Origin: Methanosalsum sp.
GTDB lineage: Archaea; Halobacteriota; Methanosarcinia; Methanosarcinales; Methanosarcinaceae
Reading direction: 5' to 3'
Assembly (NCBI GenBank): GCA_007127385.1
Contig: SKZM01000125.1
Location: 1 to 11,152 of the forward strand
Length of the DNA: 11,152 bases
The stretch's first letter is position 1. Every line of letters starts with the position of its first letter. Below, piece by piece: positions 6,737 through 11,152 of the stretch. The position numbers and the translations under genes are program-made. Under the pieces are notes generated by a model. The model had not been told where the DNA came from and did not search any database. It saw only the letters and a list, made by a program, of their open reading frames with translations.

Positions 6737-7696
6737 ATGATCAGAATAACCTCTCCCTCCAGATTGCACCTTGGACTTATAGATCTTAATGCAGAATTTG
6801 GTAGGGTGGATGGAGGGGCTGGAATTACACTTGATTATCCCTGTTTAAGGATCTTGGCTGAAAAATCCGATACCTTGGAGATACATAATGGTTCTCATCT
6901 GAAGGATAGGATGAAGCAGGCTGCAGGTTCTGTTCTAAAGGGCAGAGGCGGCATATGCATTCATGTCCAAGAGGATGTTTTGTCCCATGTAGGTCTGGGT
7001 TCAGGGACCCAGGCTGCCCTGTGTGCTGCAATGGCTGCCAGCAGGCTCTATGATCTGGAATATACAGTAAGGGAACTGGCTGAAATAGCTGGAAGAGGAG
7101 GTACATCAGGAATCGGAGTTGCAGGTTTTGAACACGGAGGATTCATTGTTGATGCCGGCCACAGGTTCAGCAAAAAAAGATCATTTTCACCTTCTGCAGC
7201 CAGCCGGGAACCCCCGGCACCTGTGATATTCAGGCATGATTTTCCTGAGTGGGATATAATCCTTGCTATTCCCGCTATAAAAGGTGCACATGATACGGAG
7301 GAAGTGAATATATTCAGTAGAGAATGTCCCATACCCCTGGCTGAAGTGCAGGCGGTATCCCACACAATCCTTATGCAGATGATACCTGCTGTCCTGGAAA
7401 AGGATATTGAGGCATTTGGCAGGGCTGTAAATAATCTGCAAACCACAGGTTTCAAGAAACGTGAGATTGCAATCCAGTCTCCGATTGTGAGTGAACTTAT
7501 GGAATCCATGATCGAACATGGGGCAGAGGGTGCAGGCATGAGTTCCTTTGGACCCGCGGTATATGGAATTTCAGATAAAAGAAAGGATTCAGAAAGGATC
7601 GCAAAGAAAGCAAGGCAGTTGCTGAATGAAAGCATCGGAGGGGATGTTATGATTACCAGGGGAAACAATAGTGGAGCTATTATAGAGGAGATCTAA
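6737..7696 (+). CDS. mptG: Beta-ribofuranosylaminobenzene 5'-phosphate (beta-RFAP) synthase
   Basis: It joins PRPP with a para-substituted benzoate, with loss of CO2 and pyrophosphate, forming the C-riboside that starts the tetrahydromethanopterin side chain. Tetrahydromethanopterin carries C1 units in methanogens and relatives. The 319-residue cytoplasmic protein has the family's hallmarks in the GHMP-kinase fold: SRLHLGLIDL (8-17), VGLGSGTQ (85-92), GRGGTSGIGV (119-128) and a late glycine-rich GAGMSSFGPAVYG (265-277). Length is usual. It is first gene of a cluster with nop5 (3-nt gap; its last codons supply the nop5 ribosome-binding site) and flpA, so cofactor synthesis appears transcriptionally tied to the RNA methylation machinery. 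A TATA box 26 nt upstream and no Shine-Dalgarno suggest leaderless translation. Confidence 0.93.
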   Translation: MIRITSPSRLHLGLIDLNAEFGRVDGGAGITLDYPCLRILAEKSDTLEIHNGSHLKDRMKQAAGSVLKGRGGICIHVQEDVLSHVGLGSGTQAALCAAMAASRLYDLEYTVRELAEIAGRGGTSGIGVAGFEHGGFIVDAGHRFSKKRSFSPSAASREPPAPVIFRHDFPEWDIILAIPAIKGAHDTEEVNIFSRECPIPLAEVQAVSHTILMQMIPAVLEKDIEAFGRAVNNLQTTGFKKREIAIQSPIVSELMESMIEHGAEGAGMSSFGPAVYGISDKRKDSERIAKKARQLLNESIGGDVMITRGNNSGAIIEEI

Positions 7697-7699
7697 CAC

Positions 7700-8731
7700 A
7701 TGGGGACTATGGAACATCCTGTTTGGTTTGGATCGCTTGTACTGGATGATGATAGTGCTATCCTCAGGTGCGATGTAGCTGAAAAGGATATACAGATACT
7801 TGGCAGAAGACTAATGCGTCTTCAGGTTCCTTTCTACCATGATAGTCGCCCTGCAGGCAGGAACCTGCTATCAGATGCCATTCACTGTGGATTTATAGAT
7901 TCCAGCAGTGAATACTATGATCTGCTGCGCAGGGTTTGTATCAGGGCAGTAAAGCTTGAGATATCCTCCATGGAATCTCCTGATATAAGGATTGTGCAGG
8001 CAATAAATGCTCTTGATGATATTGACGAGACCTCAAATGCACTCTCAGAAAGACTTTTGGAATGGTATGGTGCACACTTTCCGGAATTGAAACTGACAGG
8101 TGATGAACTTGCAAGATTTGTGGCAGAGTATGGGTCCAGGACAAATATTGATACAGACAGTGCCTATTTTGAAAAAGCAAGATCATCGATGGGTATCAGT
8201 CTTACACCGGAAGACGAAGCGATCATGAAGGACCTTGGACAGACAATTTCTGACCTTTACAGGAATCGCAGGGATATTGAAAAATACATCCGGGATAGTA
8301 TGGAACAGACAGCTCCAAACCTGACTGAGATTGCAGGTCCTCTCCTGGGTGCGCGTCTGATCAGTATTGCAGGGGGGCTTGAAAAACTGGCAAAAATGCC
8401 TTCAAGTACAATTCAGGTCCTGGGAGCAAACAGGGCCCTATTCAAACATCTCAGGTCAAGAGCACCATCACCCAAGCATGGTGTGATATTCAATCATCCG
8501 CTTATCAAAGGCAGTTCATGGTGGCAGAGGGGCAAGATCGCAAGGGCATTTGCATCCGCCATTGCCATGGCAGCACGCAAGGATTCGTATTCTGAAATTC
8601 TGCAAAAGGATGTCCAGTTAGCAAAAAGGCTTGAGGCAAAAATAGAAGGGATCAGAAGATCATCATCTTCTCCTCCAAAATCGAAGAAACCAAAAAAGAA
8701 ATCCTCTGGAAGGACGGGCAGGCGTAAGTGA
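7700..8731 (+). CDS. nop5: Nop5 (Nop56/58 homologue), C/D-box sRNP core protein
   Basis: Scaffold of archaeal C/D-box RNA-guided 2'-O-methyltransferase particles: it binds fibrillarin through its N-terminal domain and the L7Ae-bound guide RNA through its Nop domain. In 343 residues one sees an N-terminal domain (1-100), a helical coiled-coil part for self-dimerisation (about 100-200), and the Nop domain with APNLTEIAGPLLGARLIS (205-222), MPSSTIQVLGANRALFKHL (233-251) and WWQRGKIARAFA (274-285). The tail (320-343) is Lys/Arg/Ser-rich, as expected for RNA contact. GAGGAG at about 7685-7690, inside the mptG end, serves ATG 7700. An in-frame ATG three codons later is possible but less well spaced. 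Its stop overlaps the flpA start. Confidence 0.95.
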   Translation: MGTMEHPVWFGSLVLDDDSAILRCDVAEKDIQILGRRLMRLQVPFYHDSRPAGRNLLSDAIHCGFIDSSSEYYDLLRRVCIRAVKLEISSMESPDIRIVQAINALDDIDETSNALSERLLEWYGAHFPELKLTGDELARFVAEYGSRTNIDTDSAYFEKARSSMGISLTPEDEAIMKDLGQTISDLYRNRRDIEKYIRDSMEQTAPNLTEIAGPLLGARLISIAGGLEKLAKMPSSTIQVLGANRALFKHLRSRAPSPKHGVIFNHPLIKGSSWWQRGKIARAFASAIAMAARKDSYSEILQKDVQLAKRLEAKIEGIRRSSSSPPKSKKPKKKSSGRTGRRK

Positions 8732-9411
8732 TGTATCTGGATCAAATATCTCCTGGAATTTTTGAAATAAATGATGGGAATCGAAAAATTGCTACCTGTA
8801 ACATGGTGCCTGGCACCAGTGTATACGGTGAAAAGCTGATAGAGATCGAAGGCAGGGAATACAGGGAATGGAATCCCCGAAGAAGCAAGCTTGCGGCAAT
8901 GGCAATCAAAAAATTTCCGGTCCATATAGAGCAGGACTCAAGGGTACTTTATCTTGGAGCATCAACAGGTACTACAGTTGGTCATGTATCTGATATTGTT
9001 TCTGAAGGTGTTGTATACGCAGTTGAATTCTCATCCCGTGTCATGAGAGATCTTGTTGGCCTGTGTGAAATGCGTTCAAACATAATTCCTGTACTCTCAG
9101 ATGCCTCCAGACCTCTTTCATATTCCGGCACTGTGGAGATGGTGGATGTTATATTTCAGGATATAGCCCAGCCAAATCAGGCAGAGATTGCGGCAATGAA
9201 TTCCTATCATTATCTAAAAGACGCAGGATTGCTCATGCTCACAATTAAAGCCAGAAGTGTTGATACTGTGGCAGATCCAAAAAAGATCTATCAATCCCAG
9301 TTAAGAGAGCTAATGGATGTAGATGGAGGAAAGTTTGAGATATTAAAAAAAAGTGAACTATCTCCTTTCCATCAGGATCATCTTGCAGTAATTGCACGAT
9401 TTAATAGATGA
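8731..9411 (+). CDS. flpA: Fibrillarin-like rRNA/tRNA 2'-O-methyltransferase
   Basis: SAM-dependent catalytic subunit of C/D-box sRNPs, methylating ribose 2'-OH of rRNA and tRNA at guide-selected sites together with Nop5 and L7Ae. The 226-residue protein has the Rossmann methyltransferase motif VLYLGASTGTTVGHV (72-86), acidic SAM contact YAVEFS (96-101), and DA at 124-125. The catalytic Lys-Asp-Lys-His set is visible as Lys53 (RSKLAA), Asp144 (QDIAQPNQ), Lys173 (TIKARS) and His217 (HQDHLAV). The start ATG at 8731 shares its A with the nop5 stop (TGATG), typical of translational coupling; a GTG at 8728 is the alternative. The stop at 9411 is followed by an 80-nt control region for the riboflavin genes. 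Confidence 0.95.
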   Translation: MYLDQISPGIFEINDGNRKIATCNMVPGTSVYGEKLIEIEGREYREWNPRRSKLAAMAIKKFPVHIEQDSRVLYLGASTGTTVGHVSDIVSEGVVYAVEFSSRVMRDLVGLCEMRSNIIPVLSDASRPLSYSGTVEMVDVIFQDIAQPNQAEIAAMNSYHYLKDAGLLMLTIKARSVDTVADPKKIYQSQLRELMDVDGGKFEILKKSELSPFHQDHLAVIARFNR

Positions 9412-9428
9412 TCGGCAGGATAAAAAGG

Positions 9429-9436
9429 TTTATTAA
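9429..9436 (+). promoter_or_regulatory. Candidate TATA box for rbkR-ribB
   Basis: TTTATTAA after the flpA stop would place the transcription start near 9459, between the two palindromes that follow. The TATA-like cores of the palindromes themselves (CATATATG, CATAAATG) are alternative boxes; the second is centred about 25 nt before the rbkR ATG and would give a leaderless message. Confidence 0.4.
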
Positions 9437-9440
9437 TTTT

Positions 9441-9475
9441 CGTCTCATATATGAGACGTATCTCATAAATGAGAT
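9441..9475 (+). promoter_or_regulatory. Tandem palindromic operator, probably for RbkR
   Basis: Palindrome 1 is a perfect 18-bp CGTCTCATATATGAGACG at 9441-9458. Palindrome 2 is ATCTCATAAATGAGAT at 9460-9475, with 7-bp arms around an AA centre. Both share TCTCATAwATGAGA and their centres are 18 bp apart. They lie between flpA and the riboflavin kinase whose N-terminus is a DNA-binding domain. Archaeal riboflavin kinases with this architecture (RbkR) are known bifunctional regulators of riboflavin genes, so I infer autoregulation of rbkR-ribB. Two tandem sites would allow cooperative binding over the promoter. Confidence 0.7.
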
Positions 9476-9491
9476 CAATGGTTATTTTCAT

Positions 9492-10160
9492 ATGAATATC
9501 ATCCAGCCCCTGAAAAAACTGGCACTTATCGGTGCAATGAATAAAGGAATAAAAATCTCATCTGCAGAATTTAAGGATCATATATCCACAAGCTCAAAAA
9601 CAGCTGCAAGGGTCCTTAAAAATCTGGAAGATGAGGGTCTGATCAGGAGAAATATTGTTTCAGGTGGTCAGATTGTCTGCCTTACGGATAAGGGTACTGA
9701 ATTGCTGAAAAAGGAATATGCAGATTATCAGTTCATCTTTTCAGGACATTCCGGACATATGGAACTGCACGGTACTGTCATAACAGGGCTGGGTGAAGGA
9801 CAATACTATATGAGCAAAGAGGGGTATAGGTCCCAGTTCAGGGAGATGTTTGGTTTTGTTCCCTATCCAGGTACTTTGAATGTCCGCCTGGATGATTCCG
9901 GTTCATCCCTGCACCAGAAATTGAAAGATACCCATGCAATGAAAATAGAAGGGTTCACGGACAGGGAACGCACATTTGGCGGCGGGGTCTGTTATCCTGT
10001 GGTCATTGAAAACATACAGGCTGCAGTTATTGTTCCTGACAGGTCACATTATCCTCCGGATCTGCTGGAGATCATCTCACCGGTTAGACTGCGGGAGACA
10101 CTTGGCCTGGAAGATGGGGACAGGGTCAGGATAGTGGCAAATACACTCCACTGCTTGTGA
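9492..10160 (+). CDS. rbkR: RbkR: winged-helix regulator fused to CTP-dependent riboflavin kinase
   Basis: The kinase phosphorylates riboflavin to FMN, using CTP in the archaeal RibK family; the N-terminal domain is a DNA-binding winged helix-turn-helix. Of 222 residues, 1-75 form the wHTH (SSAEFKDHISTSSKTAARVLKNLEDEGLIRR, with the recognition helix near 33-45, and a wing ending in LTDKG). Residues about 84-222 form the cradle-loop barrel kinase with GLGEGQYYMS (99-108), PYPGTLNVRL (124-133) and SHYPPDLLEIISPVRLRE (185-202). I place the start at ATG 9492, matching the family beginning MNIIQPLKKLALIGAMN. The frame stays open back to an ATG at 9408, but those 28 extra codons run through the tandem palindromes and look non-coding. 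It precedes ribB by 13 nt; likely self-regulated. Confidence 0.9.
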   Translation: MNIIQPLKKLALIGAMNKGIKISSAEFKDHISTSSKTAARVLKNLEDEGLIRRNIVSGGQIVCLTDKGTELLKKEYADYQFIFSGHSGHMELHGTVITGLGEGQYYMSKEGYRSQFREMFGFVPYPGTLNVRLDDSGSSLHQKLKDTHAMKIEGFTDRERTFGGGVCYPVVIENIQAAVIVPDRSHYPPDLLEIISPVRLRETLGLEDGDRVRIVANTLHCL

Positions 10161-10173
10161 GGAGATTGAAAGT

Positions 10174-10899
10174 ATGAACAGATATGATAGTTTCAGTGAA
10201 AATGTTAAGAGAGCACTTGAGTCACTCAAGCAAGGAAAGATGATTCTGCTATTTGATATGGAAGGGAGGGAGGAAGAGACTGATTTTGCAATACCTGCCC
10301 TTTCGGTAAATCCTTCTGATGTGAGACTTATGCGAAAGGACGGCGGGGGGCTGATATGTGTATCAGTAGGTCCTGATGCTTCTGAAAAGCTCGGCCTTGT
10401 ATTTATGGCAGATATGCTGCGTGATGCTGCAACGGTCAATCCGTCACTTGCAGGGATCATTGAGAAGAGCGGTGACATTGAATATGATTCGCGCTCATCT
10501 TTTTCCCTATGGGTAAACCACAGAAATACCCGGACAGGCATACCTGACAATGACCGGGCACTGACAATATCCCGGGTTGGAGAAATTGTTCGTGATGTAA
10601 TGGAAGGGGTAGATGTTAAATTTGGCTCAGAGTTTAGAACTCCCGGCCATGTTGCACTACTCAGAGCTGCAGAGGATCTGCTTGATGACCGATGTGGACA
10701 AACCGAACTATCTGTTGCACTTGCAAAGATGGCAGGTATAACGCCTGCGATGGCTATCTGTGAGATGCTGGATGATCATAATGGTCTTGCCCTGTCAAAA
10801 GAAGATGCTATCCGATATGCAGAGGATAATGGACTGGTGTTTGTTGAAGGTAAAGAGGTACTTGAAGCCTACAGAACATGGAATGGAATGCAATCCTGA
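10174..10899 (+). CDS. ribB: 3,4-dihydroxy-2-butanone 4-phosphate synthase
   Basis: Converts ribulose 5-phosphate into formate and 3,4-dihydroxy-2-butanone 4-phosphate, the four-carbon unit for the riboflavin ring. The 241-residue monofunctional cytoplasmic enzyme shows the acidic metal/catalytic segment DMEGREEETDF (28-38), GGGLICVSV (57-65), NHRNTRTGI (115-123, phosphate-binding type) and FRTPGHVALLRA (154-165) with the catalytic His159. Length matches archaeal RibB without a fused GTP cyclohydrolase II domain, which archaea do not use. GAGGAG nine bases before ATG 10174 is a strong ribosome-binding site within the 13-nt gap from rbkR. Pairing with RbkR means FMN formation and precursor synthesis share one control region. 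Confidence 0.95.
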   Translation: MNRYDSFSENVKRALESLKQGKMILLFDMEGREEETDFAIPALSVNPSDVRLMRKDGGGLICVSVGPDASEKLGLVFMADMLRDAATVNPSLAGIIEKSGDIEYDSRSSFSLWVNHRNTRTGIPDNDRALTISRVGEIVRDVMEGVDVKFGSEFRTPGHVALLRAAEDLLDDRCGQTELSVALAKMAGITPAMAICEMLDDHNGLALSKEDAIRYAEDNGLVFVEGKEVLEAYRTWNGMQS

Positions 10900-10922
10900 T
10901 TAGAAAAGATGAAATAGTGAAA

Positions 10923-10930
10923 GATATATC
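10923..10930 (+). promoter_or_regulatory. TATA box upstream of tRNA-Pro
   Basis: GATATATC is centred about 26 nt before position 10953, giving a predicted start some 11 nt upstream of the tRNA 5' end at 10964, the usual geometry for archaeal tRNA genes. Its presence shows that the tRNA at least had its own promoter. Confidence 0.45.
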
Positions 10931-10963
10931 TGTAGTAATACCTTCGATATGAATAACTGTCGA

Positions 10964-11038
10964 GGGGCCGTAGGGTAGCCTGGACGATCCTGTAAGGCTG
11001 GGGGTCTTGCGACCGGAGTTCAAATCTCCGCCAGGACG
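10964..11038 (+). tRNA. tRNA-Pro (anticodon GGG), 3' acceptor strand apparently lost or altered
   Basis: The 5' part GGGGCCGTAGGGTAGCCTGG is the usual start of archaeal tRNA-Pro. The D arm is 10973-10991. The anticodon stem TAAGG (10993-10997) and TCTTG (11005-11009) pairs with two G-U wobbles around loop CTGGGGG, giving anticodon GGG at 11000-11002. The T arm is CGGAG-TTCAAAT-CTCCG (11014-11030). The next seven bases, CCAGGAC, should be the complement of GGGGCCG but pair only at the first and last positions, where CGGCCCC would be expected. The cloverleaf therefore breaks at about 11032. As it stands it is probably a non-functional or interrupted tRNA; the missing acceptor strand might lie beyond the window, or the contig end may be mis-joined. 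Confidence 0.65.
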
Positions 11039-11115
11039 CTTCTCTACAGCACAACACCGCGAGCGATAGCGAGCGGTGTACGCTGTAGAGAAGCGGACTA
11101 CGCGGAGATTTGAAC
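11018..11115. repeat. Nested inverted repeat including an inverted copy of the tRNA T arm
   Basis: Three nested perfect stems are present. The outer stem is GTTCAAATCTCCGC (11018-11031) with its reverse complement at 11102-11115; its left arm is the tRNA T loop and 3' T stem. The middle stem is CGCTTCTCTACAGC (11037-11050) with 11082-11095. The inner stem is ACACCGC (11054-11060) with GCGGTGT (11073-11079), enclosing GAGCGATAGCGA. Unpaired bulges of 5 and 6 nt separate outer and middle stems. The whole is GC-rich compared with the rest of the window. Confidence 0.8.
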
Positions 11116-11152
11116 GAGAGAAGACGCAGCGCGCGCAGGGAACGAAGTGAGC
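11116..11152. other. GC-rich non-coding tail at the window end
   Basis: The last 37 bases contain GCGCGCAGGG and GAACGAAGTGAGC, similar in style to the GAGCGATAGCGAG segment in the hairpin loop. No open frame, tRNA piece or CGGCCCC-type acceptor strand is visible here. It may be the beginning of a dispersed repeat. Confidence 0.4.

Noticed and set aside
7048-7668. 206-codon minus-strand open frame inside mptG
   Set aside because: mptG is unmistakable on the plus strand. The antisense product is low-complexity and has no promoter or ribosome-binding site.
11000-11018. Alternative tRNA reading with anticodon TGC (Ala) in GGGGGTCTTGCGACC
   Set aside because: The anticodon stem would not pair and would use up the T-stem bases; the D-arm and acceptor 5' sequence are tRNA-Pro type.
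1-11152. CRISPR array, transposase, integrase or defence cassette
   Set aside because: No regularly spaced repeats and no such proteins in either strand; the tandem palindromes at 9441-9475 number only two and are operator-like.

Overview
The window looks like chromosomal DNA of a methane-metabolising archaeon, most likely a methanogen of the Methanosarcinales/Methanosarcinia. The evidence is a beta-RFAP synthase (mptG, tetrahydromethanopterin pathway), an archaeal C/D-box sRNP operon (nop5-flpA), a CTP-type archaeal riboflavin kinase carrying an N-terminal DNA-binding domain, an archaeal type IV pilin-like protein, an XPD/Rad3-type Fe-S helicase, an 8-Cys clostridial-type ferredoxin, and AT-rich archaeal TATA boxes. 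I assign the lineage by gene content, not by a search.

Left part (1-1617, minus strand): a 58-residue 2[4Fe-4S] ferredoxin, aspartate-semialdehyde dehydrogenase (asd) and a secreted protein cut by the window edge, read right to left as a likely operon. A hairpin plus T-tract lies between ferredoxin and asd. Then, on the plus strand, come a type IV pilin-like protein (1810-2460) and an XPD/Rad3 helicase (2506-4686). Each has a TATA box centred about 26 nt before its ATG and no Shine-Dalgarno, as expected for leaderless mRNA. A short alpha-crystallin-like protein (minus strand) converges on the helicase across a T-rich terminator and diverges from a flavoprotein disulfide reductase (5256-6692).

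Right part (6737-10899, plus strand): mptG-nop5-flpA is tightly packed (3-nt gap, then a 1-nt overlap). After an 80-nt gap comes rbkR-ribB. The gap holds two tandem palindromes sharing the core TCTCATAwATGAGA, which are good candidates for the operator at which the riboflavin-kinase/regulator controls itself and ribB.

Right edge (10964-11152): a tRNA-Pro(GGG) with intact D, anticodon and T arms, but whose 3' acceptor strand does not pair with its 5' strand. The sequence departs from a tRNA just after the T stem, enters a GC-rich nested palindrome and then contains an inverted copy of the tRNA T arm. This could be a broken tRNA at an element junction or a fold-back artefact at a contig end. 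It is the least ordinary part of the window. No CRISPR array, transposase, integrase or complete mobile element is visible.
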